Assembly (NCBI RefSeq): GCF_020141465.1
Contig: NZ_JAHSPD010000001.1
Location: 186,001-250,000 of the forward strand
Length of the DNA: 64,000 nucleotides
From: Roseovarius carneus
GTDB lineage: Bacteria; Pseudomonadota; Alphaproteobacteria; Rhodobacterales; Rhodobacteraceae
Reading direction: 5' to 3'
The notes beneath the pieces were generated by a model. The model was not told where the DNA came from, made no database searches, and saw only the letters and a program-made list of their open reading frames with translations. Both the position numbers and the translations under genes were made by a program. Numbering within the stretch: the stretch's first letter is position 1; every line of letters starts with the position of its first letter. Shown here one piece after another: positions 17,666 through 29,828 of the stretch.

Positions 17666-19540
17666 ATGAGGCAATGCGAAAGCGTGAGCAGTGGTGTGAG
17701 CAACAAGCCAAAATCAAAAGGCAAGGCGGGGCTGCCGCAAGGTGTGTCCGGCGTTTTGACATCCCTGCCCGGGCTGATTCTTGATCATGTGACGGACGGG
17801 GTCGTCCTTTTGGATATGCGCGGGCGCGTCCTCTGGATGAACCCCTCAATGGAACGTATGACTGGTTGGCACTTAAGTGAGGTGAAGGGCCAGAACCCCC
17901 AGCATTTCATTTTGCCGCCCGAGGCGCGCCCCTCTCCGCATGAACTGGACACGTTTCACTACGACACGCAGAGCAGCCTCTTCAAAAAATACCGCATCAG
18001 CCATCATATGCGGCGCGATGGCACGCGTTTCTGGAATCAGCAAAGCCACGCCTTGATCGTGCTGGGGCCAGACCCGTCGCAACAGATGGTCGTCGCCACC
18101 TGTCGCGACATCACCGATCAGATCCGCACGCAGGACGCTTTGGAAAAAGTCAGGGTCGAACTTGCGCATGCCGCAGGCCATGACGATCTCACCGGAATGG
18201 GCAATCGCAAGAAACTGGCGGATTTTCTGACCTCCGCACATGTCCGAAAGCACCTGACGGCGGGTGAGCTGGGGGTGCTGCAACTCGACCTCGATAAGTT
18301 CAAGGAAATCAACGACACGCTCGGCCATGACGCAGGCGACGCGGTGCTGCGCCATGTCGCGGGCGCTCTGGCCGCGCACGAACATCCCGGCGATCTGGGT
18401 TGCCGAATGGGCGGCGATGAGTTTCTGCTGATCTGCCTTGGCATTCAGAGCCGCGATGCCCTTTTGGCGCGGGCCGAGTTGATCCTGCACGCGGCCAGTG
18501 CGCCGCTACACTGGAAAGAACAGACCGTGCGCGTGGGCGTGTCCATCGGCGCCACACTCAGCACGGTCGGGACCATGAAGGGTCAAACATTGATCAAACA
18601 GGCTGATCAGGCGCTCTATAGCTCCAAGAGCCGCGGGCGTGGACGCGTAACCCTCTACAGCGAGCATCTGGGGCGACGCTTTAACGCGCGCAGCCAACTG
18701 AATTGCGATCTGCATCACGCGGTCGCGGCAGAGCAATTTGAGGTGCATCTGCAACCTATCATGGACCTCGCGACCGACCGCATCACGGGCTGCGAAGCAT
18801 TGCTGCGTTGGCGCCACCCTGAGCGCGGTCTGTTATCGCCCGCGATGTTCCTCGCCGCCGCTGAGCAGGCCCAGCTTCAGACCCAGATCGACTACCTGTC
18901 GATGAACGCAGCCCTTGATGCGCTCTGCGATCTGCGTGACGCGGGATTTGAGGAGATGAGCATGGCGATCAATGTCTCGTCTTCTATCCTTGCGGATGCC
19001 AATTACCCCGGCCTGCTGGACTGGGCCCTCCAATCGCGGGACCTGCCTCGAAACAGCGTCTGCGTCGAAATTCTCGACACAAGCATCATGGCTCAGTCCG
19101 AGCTGGACGTGAACGCCGCAGTGGAGCAATTGCACCGGATCGGTGTGCGCGTGGCGCTGGATGATTTTGGCACGGGCTATGCCGGGCTCACGCGTATGTC
19201 GGTGCTGCAAGTGGACCAGATCAAATTGGATCGCTGCTTGGTTGGCAGGCTGGAAGGCGACCCGCGCACCCGCGTAATCACCCGTGGCCTTATACGGCTT
19301 TGCTCCCTTCTGGGCATGGGCGTGGTGGCCGAAGGGGTCGAGACCCAAGGCCAGCTCGACATCCTGCGGCGCGCCAAGTGCCCCCGCGTGCAGGGCTACG
19401 GCATAGCCCGTCCCATGGCCCCTGCGGACATGATCGACTGGCTGCACGCCAACACCCCCCTGCCCCACCTGATGCGCCTTGAGCAGGTGAAACAAGCAGC
19501 GCCTATCCCCATTGCGCAGCGCCGCGATAACAGCGTTTGA
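17666..19540 (+). CDS. PAS-GGDEF-EAL protein (cyclic-di-GMP synthesis/breakdown)
   Basis: A 624-aa cytoplasmic signalling protein with no membrane segment. A PAS domain starts near residue 35 (LDHVTDGVVLLDMRG). GGDEF follows, with RMGGDEFLL at 247-255. EAL follows with CEALLRW at 376, INVSSS, DDFGTG at 499-504, IKLDR, VVAEGVET and VQGYG. Both signature motifs are intact, so either activity is possible. The inhibitory I-site position (RxxD, five residues before GGDEF) reads HPGD at 240-243, so product inhibition is probably lost. The start at 17666 is the first ATG clear of the divergent nadD gene; GTG codons at 17684 and 17697 are alternatives. ettA follows after 64 bp. Its sensory ligand is unknown. 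Confidence 0.9.
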   Translation: MRQCESVSSGVSNKPKSKGKAGLPQGVSGVLTSLPGLILDHVTDGVVLLDMRGRVLWMNPSMERMTGWHLSEVKGQNPQHFILPPEARPSPHELDTFHYDTQSSLFKKYRISHHMRRDGTRFWNQQSHALIVLGPDPSQQMVVATCRDITDQIRTQDALEKVRVELAHAAGHDDLTGMGNRKKLADFLTSAHVRKHLTAGELGVLQLDLDKFKEINDTLGHDAGDAVLRHVAGALAAHEHPGDLGCRMGGDEFLLICLGIQSRDALLARAELILHAASAPLHWKEQTVRVGVSIGATLSTVGTMKGQTLIKQADQALYSSKSRGRGRVTLYSEHLGRRFNARSQLNCDLHHAVAAEQFEVHLQPIMDLATDRITGCEALLRWRHPERGLLSPAMFLAAAEQAQLQTQIDYLSMNAALDALCDLRDAGFEEMSMAINVSSSILADANYPGLLDWALQSRDLPRNSVCVEILDTSIMAQSELDVNAAVEQLHRIGVRVALDDFGTGYAGLTRMSVLQVDQIKLDRCLVGRLEGDPRTRVITRGLIRLCSLLGMGVVAEGVETQGQLDILRRAKCPRVQGYGIARPMAPADMIDWLHANTPLPHLMRLEQVKQAAPIPIAQRRDNSV

Positions 19541-19604
19541 AATCCGCCCACCGCACCGTTACATCCATGCCCAAGAGAGTGAATTCAAAACGAAGGGCGG
19601 GTCC

Positions 19605-21260
19605 ATGGCTGCGAACCAATATGTCTACCACATGCAGGGCGTCTCAAAGACCTATCCTGGCGGCAAGAAATGCTTTGAAAACATCCATCTGAGCTTTCTG
19701 CCCGGCGTGAAAATCGGTGTCGTTGGCGTGAACGGGTCAGGTAAATCCACCTTGATGCGCATCATGACCGGCACCGACACCGAATTCACCGGAGAGGCAT
19801 GGGCCGCCGAAGGGGCCACAGTCGGCTACCTGCCGCAGGAGCCGCATCTGGACGAGTCGCTGAATGTCCGCGAGAACGTGATGCTGGGTGTCGCACCCAA
19901 GAAGGCCGTCCTTGATCGGTTCAACGAGCTTGCGATGAACTATTCCGATGAGACCGCCGACGAAATGGCCGCTCTTCAGGATCAGATCGACGCAGAAAAT
20001 CTCTGGGATCTCGACGCGCAGATTGACGTGTCTATGGAGGCCTTGCGCTGCCCTCCCGATGACGCCGAGGTGGCCAACCTTTCGGGTGGCGAACGCCGCC
20101 GTGTTGCCTTGTGCAAACTCCTGCTTGAAGCGCCCGATATGTTGCTTCTTGATGAGCCGACCAACCACCTTGATGCGGAAACCATCGCGTGGCTCCAACA
20201 GCACCTGATCGCCTATAAGGGCACCATCCTTTGCGTGACCCACGACCGTTATTTTCTTGACGATATCACCGGCTGGATTCTCGAATTGGACCGTGGCCGC
20301 GGCATCCCCTATGAGGGGAATTACTCCGCATGGCTGGAGCAGAAGGCCAAACGCCTGAGCCAGGAAGCCCGCGAGGACAAATCACGCCAGAAAACGCTTG
20401 AACGCGAGCTGGAATGGATGCGGCAAGGCGCAAAAGCGCGGCAGGCCAAATCCAAAGCCCGGATCAACGCTTACAACGACATGGCCGGGCAATCCGAGCG
20501 CGAGAAGCTTTCGCGCGCGCAGATCGTGATCCCCAACGGCCCGCGCCTTGGCGACAAGGTGATCGAGGTCGAGGGTCTGAAGAAAGCGATGGGGGATAAG
20601 CTTCTGATCGAAGATCTCAGCTTTTCCCTGCCCCCCGGCGGCATCGTCGGTGTGATTGGCCCCAACGGCGCAGGTAAATCCACACTCTTCAAAATGCTCA
20701 CCGGACAGGAGGCGCCGGACGCAGGCACGATCGAGTTTGGCGATACCGTCGACCTCAGCTACGTGGACCAGTCGCGTGATGACCTCAAAGCCGATGAAAA
20801 CGTGTGGGAGGCGATTGCCGACGGCCAGGACATCATCAAGCTGGGCGACGCCGAAGTGAACGCCCGCGCCTATTGCTCCGCGTTCAACTTCAAAGGCGGG
20901 GACCAGCAGAAGAAAGTTTCGCTCCTGTCGGGCGGTGAACGCAACCGTGTCCACATGGCCCGCCTCCTGCGGGCCGGTGGCAACGTGCTGCTGCTCGATG
21001 AGCCAACCAACGACCTCGACGTGGAAACCCTGCGCGCGCTAGAGGATGCTCTCGTCGATTTCGCGGGCTGTGCCGTTGTCATTTCCCACGACCGCTTCTT
21101 TCTGGACCGCATCTGCACACATATCCTCGCGTTTGAGGGTGACGCTCATGTCGAGTGGTTTGAGGGGAACTTCGAGGATTATGAAGAAGACAAGAAGCGG
21201 CGCCTGGGTGCGGACGCACTTGAGCCTAAGCGCTTGAAGCATAAGAAGTTTGCGCGTTAG
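19605..21260 (+). CDS. ettA: Energy-dependent translational throttle protein EttA (ABC-F)
   Basis: EttA is a soluble ABC-F ATPase that binds the ribosomal E site and gates the first elongation steps according to ATP/ADP ratio. The 551-aa product has two ATPase cassettes. The first has GVNGSGKST, LSGGERRRVAL and LLLDEPTNHLD. The second has GPNGAGKST, LSGGERNRVH and LLLDEPTNDLD. A basic linker of long helices (about residues 245-320) separates them. Length is essentially that of E. coli EttA (555 aa). The ATG at 19605 follows GAAGGGCGGG. It converges on the ribosomal operon terminator at 21341. Confidence 0.95.
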   Translation: MAANQYVYHMQGVSKTYPGGKKCFENIHLSFLPGVKIGVVGVNGSGKSTLMRIMTGTDTEFTGEAWAAEGATVGYLPQEPHLDESLNVRENVMLGVAPKKAVLDRFNELAMNYSDETADEMAALQDQIDAENLWDLDAQIDVSMEALRCPPDDAEVANLSGGERRRVALCKLLLEAPDMLLLDEPTNHLDAETIAWLQQHLIAYKGTILCVTHDRYFLDDITGWILELDRGRGIPYEGNYSAWLEQKAKRLSQEAREDKSRQKTLERELEWMRQGAKARQAKSKARINAYNDMAGQSEREKLSRAQIVIPNGPRLGDKVIEVEGLKKAMGDKLLIEDLSFSLPPGGIVGVIGPNGAGKSTLFKMLTGQEAPDAGTIEFGDTVDLSYVDQSRDDLKADENVWEAIADGQDIIKLGDAEVNARAYCSAFNFKGGDQQKKVSLLSGGERNRVHMARLLRAGGNVLLLDEPTNDLDVETLRALEDALVDFAGCAVVISHDRFFLDRICTHILAFEGDAHVEWFEGNFEDYEEDKKRRLGADALEPKRLKHKKFAR

Positions 21261-21340
21261 GACTATCGACTGGCAGGGCGGGGCGGATCAACTGCCCCCG
21301 CCTGTCAGCCCACCAGCCACATTCAGATACGACAAAGCAT

Positions 21341-21375
21341 AAAAAAACCCCGGCCGCTTACGCAGCCGGGGTTTT
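21341..21375 (-). terminator. Rho-independent terminator ending the rpsL-to-rplW transcript
   Basis: An 11-bp stem (AAAACCCCGGC ... GCCGGGGTTTT) with a 10-nt loop lies 24 bp after the rplW stop. On the minus strand the stem runs into a T-rich tract (complement of the A-run at 21341-21347). Its position shows that the S10 operon ends after rplW in this genome. It may also stop ettA transcripts from the other side. Confidence 0.85.
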
Positions 21376-21398
21376 GCGATTCTGCCAATCCAATCGGA

Positions 21399-21695
21399 TC
21401 AGAGGCCTGTGCTCACGTCGATCGTGTTGCCCTCTTCGAGGGTCACATAGGCCTTCTTCACATCGGCCCGCGTGCCGGGGCGGCCGCGGAAGCGTTTGTT
21501 TTTACCTTTGGTGATGGTCGTATTTACGGCCTTCACTTTCACACCAAAGAGGGCTTCAACAGCCTCCTTGATCTGTGGCTTGTTGCTGCCGATCGCCACC
21601 TCGAACACCACAGCGCCATTTTCGGACGCCATTGTGGCCTTCTCGGTGATCACGGGCTTGCGGATCACATCGTAATGCTCATGCTTCGCGCTCAT
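21399..21695 (-). CDS. rplW: 50S ribosomal protein L23
   Basis: L23 sits at the peptide exit tunnel and docks trigger factor and SRP. The 98-aa product has the family motif [14 protein letters not shown] near the N-terminus and the basic loop [21 protein letters not shown]. The start at 21695 overlaps the rplD stop by 4 bp. In most bacteria rplB follows, but here a terminator and a convergent ettA gene come next. Confidence 0.98.
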   Translation of the reverse strand: MSAKHEHYDVIRKPVITEKATMASENGAVVFEVAIGSNKPQIKEAVEALFGVKVKAVNTTITKGKNKRFRGRPGTRADVKKAYVTLEEGNTIDVSTGL

Positions 21696-22309
21696 TTCAA
21701 ACGGGCCTCCAATGCTTCAACACCCGCCTTGGTCAGCACGAGCGTATCGCGCTTGAGGATGTCGTATACGTTTGCGCCCATCGACGGCAGGATATCCAGG
21801 CCTTCGATGTTGCGTGCGGCCATTGCGAAATTCTCATCCACGGACGCGCCGTCGATGATCAGCGCGCGTTTCCAGCCCAGTTGCTTGACCATTTTGGCCA
21901 ATGCACCGGTCTTGCCGTCGGATGCCGCGCTCTCGATCACGACCAACTCGCCTGCCTTGGCTTTCGCCGACAAAGCCAGCTTCAGGCCCAGAACACGAAC
22001 CTTCTTGGGCAGATCATGGGCATGGCTGCGCACGACGGGGCCTTTGTAAATCCCGCCCCCACGAAAGATCGGAGCCGAGCGCGCGCCGTGGCGTGCGCCA
22101 CCGGTGCCTTTTTGGCGATAGATCTTCTTCGTGGAATAGCTCACCTCGGACCGGGTCTTGACCTTATGCGTGCCAGCTTGCGCTTTGTTGCGCTGCCAGC
22201 GGACAACACGGTGCAGAATATCCGCGCGCGGCTCCAGGTCGAAGATATCTTCGCCCAGATCGACCGAGCCGGCCTTGCTGCCGTCCAGTTTGATCACATC
22301 GAGTTTCAT
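21692..22309 (-). CDS. rplD: 50S ribosomal protein L4
   Basis: L4 lines the exit tunnel, and in E. coli it autoregulates the S10 operon; whether it does so here is unknown. The 205-aa product has the conserved internal loop [25 protein letters not shown] (quoted in two parts: [26 protein letters not shown]), including the extended arm that reaches the tunnel. The start overlaps the rplC stop and the stop overlaps the rplW start, each by 4 bp, so translation is tightly coupled. Confidence 0.98.
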   Translation of the reverse strand: MKLDVIKLDGSKAGSVDLGEDIFDLEPRADILHRVVRWQRNKAQAGTHKVKTRSEVSYSTKKIYRQKGTGGARHGARSAPIFRGGGIYKGPVVRSHAHDLPKKVRVLGLKLALSAKAKAGELVVIESAASDGKTGALAKMVKQLGWKRALIIDGASVDENFAMAARNIEGLDILPSMGANVYDILKRDTLVLTKAGVEALEARLK

Positions 22310-23148
22310 TCGTCGCCTTCCTTCTTCTCGGCTTCGATTGTCGCCTCGGCATCCTGCAGAGCGGCGGCCTCAGAGGCGGCTTGCTCTTCTGCGGCGGCCT
22401 TTGCTGCTTCTGCCTCTTGTGCGGCGGCTGCGGCTGCGGCCTCCTCAGCGGCTTTAGCGGCGGCTTCTGCATCGGATTTCAGACCGGCGGGCAGAATGGC
22501 GTTCTCGGGGAACGGCTTTTTCACCGCATCCTTGATCGTCACCCAACCACCTTTGGAGCCGGGGACAGCGCCCTTGACCATGATCAGACCACGATCCGCA
22601 TCGGTGCGCACAACCTGAAGGTTTTGCGTGGTGATACGGGCCGCACCCATGTGACCGGCCATTTTCTTGCCCTTGAAGACTTTGCCAGGATCCTGACATT
22701 GCCCGGTGGAGCCGTGCGAACGGTGCGAGATCGACACACCGTGGGTCATTTCCAGACCCTTGAAGTTGTGACGCTTCATCGCACCGGCAAAACCTTTACC
22801 GATCGAGGTGCCGCAAACGTCAACGAACTGCCCCTCAAAGTAATGGTTTGCGGTGATTTCTTCGCCGACATTGATCATCGCCTCAGGCGTCACGCGGAAT
22901 TCCGCGATCTTGCGTTTGGGCTCGACCTTGGCGACGGCGAAATGGCCGCGCATCGCCTTCGAGGTCCGCTTGACCTTGGCTGTGCCCGCGCCCAGCTGCA
23001 CGGCGGAATAGCCATGCGCCTCGGGCGTGCGTTGGGCAACGACCTGCAATTTATCAAGTTGAAGAACGGTCACAGGAATCTGCTTGCCGTCTTCAAGGAA
23101 AAGCCGGGTCATACCGACTTTTTTCGCGATTACACCGGAGCGCAACAT
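22306..23148 (-). CDS. rplC: 50S ribosomal protein L3 with long Ala/Glu-rich C-terminal tail
   Basis: L3 is an early assembly protein near the peptidyl-transferase centre. The L3 core (from [17 protein letters not shown] to about residue 224) contains [19 protein letters not shown] and the conserved [20 protein letters not shown] region, whose Gln is the usual methylation site. The protein is 280 aa against about 210 in E. coli. The excess is mainly a C-terminal run of about 56 residues, almost only Ala, Glu, Lys, Asp and Gln, predicted as a long charged helix. ATG at 23148 is the family start; an in-frame extension to 23187 is not conserved. It is 13 bp after rpsJ. Confidence 0.97.
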   Translation of the reverse strand: MLRSGVIAKKVGMTRLFLEDGKQIPVTVLQLDKLQVVAQRTPEAHGYSAVQLGAGTAKVKRTSKAMRGHFAVAKVEPKRKIAEFRVTPEAMINVGEEITANHYFEGQFVDVCGTSIGKGFAGAMKRHNFKGLEMTHGVSISHRSHGSTGQCQDPGKVFKGKKMAGHMGAARITTQNLQVVRTDADRGLIMVKGAVPGSKGGWVTIKDAVKKPFPENAILPAGLKSDAEAAAKAAEEAAAAAAAQEAEAAKAAAEEQAASEAAALQDAEATIEAEKKEGDE

Positions 23149-23161
23149 CAGCAAGCCCTCC

Positions 23162-23470
23162 TTAAACCGAGATTTGAACGTCAACACCAGCAGCCAGGTC
23201 GAGCTTCATAAGCGCGTCCACGGTCTGCGGTGTGGGATCAACGATATCCAGCAGGCGTTTGTGCGTGCGAATTTCCCATTGATCGCGGGATTTCTTGTTC
23301 ACGTGCGGGCTGCGCAGGACAGTGAATTTTTCGATCTTGTTCGGCAGCGGGATGGGCCCGCGCACGTCGGCACCTGTGCGTTTGGCGGTGTTGACGATTT
23401 CCTGCGTGCTCGCATCGAGAACGCGGTAATCGAACGCCTTCAGCCGGATGCGAATATTTTGGCTTTGCAT
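23162..23470 (-). CDS. rpsJ: 30S ribosomal protein S10 (NusE)
   Basis: S10 is a 30S head protein and, as NusE, joins NusG in linking transcription and translation. The 102-aa product starts [19 protein letters not shown] and has the extended loop with [19 protein letters not shown]. It begins 80 bp after the tuf stop. That gap has no clear terminator, so the str-type and S10-type units probably form one transcript. Confidence 0.98.
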   Translation of the reverse strand: MQSQNIRIRLKAFDYRVLDASTQEIVNTAKRTGADVRGPIPLPNKIEKFTVLRSPHVNKKSRDQWEIRTHKRLLDIVDPTPQTVDALMKLDLAAGVDVQISV

Positions 23471-23550
23471 GTTTTAGCCTTTCGCGGCTTGGAGTTGATA
23501 GGAGGGAGGCCGGACCACCCGGCCTCCCTCATCGAACCCTTTGGGTAGTG

Positions 23551-24726
<1,176 letters not shown>

Positions 24727-24759
24727 GATCGGGGCTCCTCTATTTTAACTTTGGGCGAT

Positions 24760-24813
24760 GGGGCGTCTGCCCCACCCTACGGTGGTGGGTAGGGCGGGGT
24801 TTCCCCCGCCACC
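24760..24813 (-). repeat. GC-rich competing hairpins between fusA and tuf
   Basis: In the 91-bp gap, GGGGC/GCCCC at 24760-24773 and GGCGGGG/CCCCGCC at 24793-24810 form two hairpins. CCCTAC at 24775-24780 can pair with GTAGGG at 24789-24794, which would break the second. I recall similar GGGTGGG-type dyads as common intergenic elements in this bacterial group. A role in tuning tuf relative to fusA is possible but unproven. Confidence 0.4.
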
Positions 24814-24817
24814 CGGA

Positions 24818-26941
<2,124 letters not shown>

Positions 26942-26968
26942 GGGGCTGCTTTCCTCAGATAATCGGTT

Positions 26969-27442
<474 letters not shown>

Positions 27443-27451
27443 TTATTCCTC

Positions 27452-27823
27452 TTACTTCGGACGCTTCGCGCCGTATTTCGAACGACGCTGTTTGCGATCT
27501 TTGACGCCTTGGGTATCCAGAACGCCGCGCAGAATGTGGTAGCGCACACCGGGAAGATCCTTAACACGGCCCCCGCGGATCAGAACAACCGAGTGTTCTT
27601 GCAGGTTGTGGCTCTCACCGCCGATATAGCTGATCACTTCGAAACCATTGGTCAGGCGCACTTTGGCAACCTTCCGCATGGCGGAGTTCGGCTTCTTCGG
27701 TGTGGTGGTATAAACGCGCGTGCAAACGCCACGTTTTTGTGGGCAGCCCTGAAGGTGCTGCGACTTTTGGGCTCTTACTTTTGGCTGCCGCGGTTTGCGG
27801 ATCAGCTGCTGGATCGTTGGCAT
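27452..27823 (-). CDS. rpsL: 30S ribosomal protein S12
   Basis: S12 shapes the decoding centre. The 123-aa product starts [12 protein letters not shown] and contains [17 protein letters not shown]. The Lys in PKKPNSA and the later GVRYHILRG and [10 protein letters not shown] regions are of the ordinary streptomycin-sensitive type. The open frame continues upstream to 28177, but that part is non-coding leader; the family start is the ATG at 27823. It is the first gene of the rpsL-to-rplW transcript. Confidence 0.98.
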   Translation of the reverse strand: MPTIQQLIRKPRQPKVRAQKSQHLQGCPQKRGVCTRVYTTTPKKPNSAMRKVAKVRLTNGFEVISYIGGESHNLQEHSVVLIRGGRVKDLPGVRYHILRGVLDTQGVKDRKQRRSKYGAKRPK

Positions 27824-28049
27824 TCCGGTTATTCCCCGTCTCTCAACACATGTGTCTGCATGGGGCGTCCCATGCGGGTTAATCAAATATGCATTACGCG
27901 TCCGCAATACACCAAGGGCCGCAACAGCCCCCTCAATCGGGGCGGATGCGGCGGGCTTCCAGAGGATCGGGGATTTAGCGTCCCGGATCTTGACCACTTC
28001 AGTTCTGATATCGGCGATAAAGGCTTGGCCCCCATGCCGTGATGGGGCG
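27824..28049 (-). promoter_or_regulatory. Long 5' leader of the rpsL transcript
   Basis: From the predicted promoter to the rpsL ATG there are roughly 220 nt with no convincing gene on either strand. The leader has GC stems (for example around 27921-27950, and GGGGCGTCCCATGC near 27861) and an AT-rich patch near 27878-27896. A leader of this size could carry feedback control, but I recognise no known S12/S7 leader. Together with the promoter and start of the next gene it makes a 340-bp gene-free stretch, 27824-28163. Confidence 0.45.
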
Positions 28050-28078
28050 CGTATATGGGGAGTCGGAATGCTTGTCAA
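28050..28078 (-). promoter_or_regulatory. Strong sigma-70 type promoter for the rpsL operon
   Basis: On the minus strand a perfect TTGACA -35 box (complement of 28073-28078), a 17-bp spacer and a TATACG -10 box (complement of 28050-28055) lie 227 bp before rpsL. This is the best promoter-like sequence I see in the window, and it points into the str/S10 operon. A perfect -35 box suits a highly expressed ribosomal operon. Confidence 0.7.
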
Positions 28079-28163
28079 CAGGCCCTGCCCGCTTGTCTCG
28101 GCGGCCCCACGCTGCCATGGTAGCCCGAGCGCAAAACACATGGCAAGCGAGGCCTGATCGGCA

Positions 28164-28985
28164 ATGTCAGACGGCAAGATGCAGGTGATCGGCCTCGTGC
28201 GATTCTCCTACCCCGCCTTGGGCGGCTTTCAGATCGAGCACGAAAGCCCCGAGGCGCGCGCGGCCTTCCTTTACGACCCAGTGCGAATGGAAGAACGCTT
28301 TACCACCTTCGCGGGCCTCACATTGCCCCCTTTACGCGCACAGACCGACCCGGACTTCACCCTCGCCATCGTCGTGGGTGACACGATGCCCGAGCCACTG
28401 CTGGAACGCCTGTTTGACCTGGTGGAGGACATGCCGCAGGCGGTGATTATCCCCCGCGCGCCGGGCCGCCACCGCCAAGTGATGCGCGAGGCGATCAACC
28501 ATGTGCGCGATGATACCTCTCCCCTGCCCTCGCTCCAGTTTCGGATGGATGATGACGATGCCGTTTCCGTCCGCTTTGTCGAACGGCTGCGCCATCACGC
28601 CACCTCACTGCGCCCGTTTCTCGCGCAAAACCGTTATGTGGGCCTTGATTTCAACCAAGGCCATATCGCACGGATCACCCCGAAGGGCATCCGCGCAAAA
28701 CCCACGGTCGAGACCCTTTGGACCCCGGGCCTCGGCATGGCCGTGGCGCCCGGTGCCTCGCGCGGGATCATGAATTTCAGCCACGCAAAACTTGGCCGCG
28801 TGATGCCCGTTGTGACCCTGCCGGACCCCGATATGTTCATTCGCGGCCATAACGACTTCAACGACAGCCGCCAGAAAGACGGTGTGAAGCCCGTCCGCCT
28901 GCCCCCCCTTGATGTAGAGGGCCAGGCCCATTTCATGCAGCATTTCAACATCAGCGCAGATGCCATCCGCGCGCTTTACCGTTAA
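28164..28985 (+). CDS. Putative rhamnosyltransferase family protein, copy 1
   Basis: A 273-aa protein resembling the Pfam 'putative rhamnosyl transferase' family, abundant in Rhodobacteraceae. It starts with [15 protein letters not shown], followed by [16 protein letters not shown], which looks like the nucleotide-sugar fold entry. The acidic DDDDAV at about residue 131 is a likely metal-binding DxD-type site. There is no signal peptide or membrane helix, so it should act in the cytoplasm on a glycan or lipid acceptor. ATG at 28164 or 28179 could be used. Its partner at 29004 follows after 18 bp and is clearly paralogous. Acceptor and true sugar donor are unknown; the family name is not proof of rhamnose. 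Confidence 0.75.
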   Translation: MSDGKMQVIGLVRFSYPALGGFQIEHESPEARAAFLYDPVRMEERFTTFAGLTLPPLRAQTDPDFTLAIVVGDTMPEPLLERLFDLVEDMPQAVIIPRAPGRHRQVMREAINHVRDDTSPLPSLQFRMDDDDAVSVRFVERLRHHATSLRPFLAQNRYVGLDFNQGHIARITPKGIRAKPTVETLWTPGLGMAVAPGASRGIMNFSHAKLGRVMPVVTLPDPDMFIRGHNDFNDSRQKDGVKPVRLPPLDVEGQAHFMQHFNISADAIRALYR

Positions 28986-29003
28986 CCCCGAAGGAGCCCC
29001 CCC

Positions 29004-29828
29004 ATGCGCGTCATCGGCATCTGCCGCTTCTCCTACCCAGCACTTGGCGGGTTCAAACGGATGCACGACACGGTGGCGGAGCGTGAGGCCTATCTTTACG
29101 CGCCTGCCCGCATGGCCTTGCGCTTTGCGCATTTTGAAGCGCTGACCCTGCCCTCCATCGCCGCACAAACGGACCCCGACTTCACCTTTCTGGTGATCAT
29201 CGGGCAAAATATGCCCAAGCCGTTTCTGGACCGTCTCCATGATATCTGCGCCCCCATCCCACAGATCAAAATCGTCGAATGGGAACCGATGAAACACCGC
29301 CTCGCCCTGCAACTGGCCATTCAGGCCGAGCTGGGAGACCCCGCGCCAGAATCACTGCAATTCCGGCTCGATGATGATGATGCGGTGGGGGTGGATTTCA
29401 TCCAACAGATCCGCCTCATTGCGCGGCGGTCCGAGCGTCTGCGCCGCCGCGAGCCGCGCATGGTGATCGAATTCAACACTGGCTACTCCGCCACGCTGAC
29501 CAAAGACGGCATTTTGTGCGAGGAGGTGATCAGCGCCTTCTGGGCCTGCGGCCTCGCGGTCTATTTTGCCGCCGGGGACAGACGCACGATCATGAATTAC
29601 GGCCACCACAAGCTACACCACGAAATGCCCGCCCTCGTGACCCCGCGCCCGCCGATGTATATCCGCGCCAAACATACAGATAACGACAGCGCGGCCAAGT
29701 TCGTGCCAAAAGGTCTCGCGCCCATGAATGACGATCAGCGGCGCGTCTTCAAACACCGCTTCAACGTCGAGGAGGACGCCGTGAAAGCGCTATTCGCCGC
29801 CCTAGACGCGCCTCGCGGTAAAGGGTAA
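29004..29828 (+). CDS. Putative rhamnosyltransferase family protein, copy 2
   Basis: A 274-aa paralogue of the gene just upstream. It shares [14 protein letters not shown] at the N-terminus, [31 protein letters not shown] and a similar length. The middle and C-terminal parts differ more, which suggests a different acceptor or linkage and not a recent copy. GAAGGAG 11 bases before the ATG at 29004 is a good ribosome site. The 3' end overlaps the convergent EamA gene by 68 bp, an unusually long coding overlap that both reading frames appear to tolerate. Probably one operon with copy 1. Confidence 0.75.
   Translation: MRVIGICRFSYPALGGFKRMHDTVAEREAYLYAPARMALRFAHFEALTLPSIAAQTDPDFTFLVIIGQNMPKPFLDRLHDICAPIPQIKIVEWEPMKHRLALQLAIQAELGDPAPESLQFRLDDDDAVGVDFIQQIRLIARRSERLRRREPRMVIEFNTGYSATLTKDGILCEEVISAFWACGLAVYFAAGDRRTIMNYGHHKLHHEMPALVTPRPPMYIRAKHTDNDSAAKFVPKGLAPMNDDQRRVFKHRFNVEEDAVKALFAALDAPRGKG

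Noticed and set aside
27824-28177. N-terminal extension of rpsL by 118 codons
   Set aside because: The extension crosses the predicted promoter and is not S12-like; S12 begins MPTIQQL at 27823.
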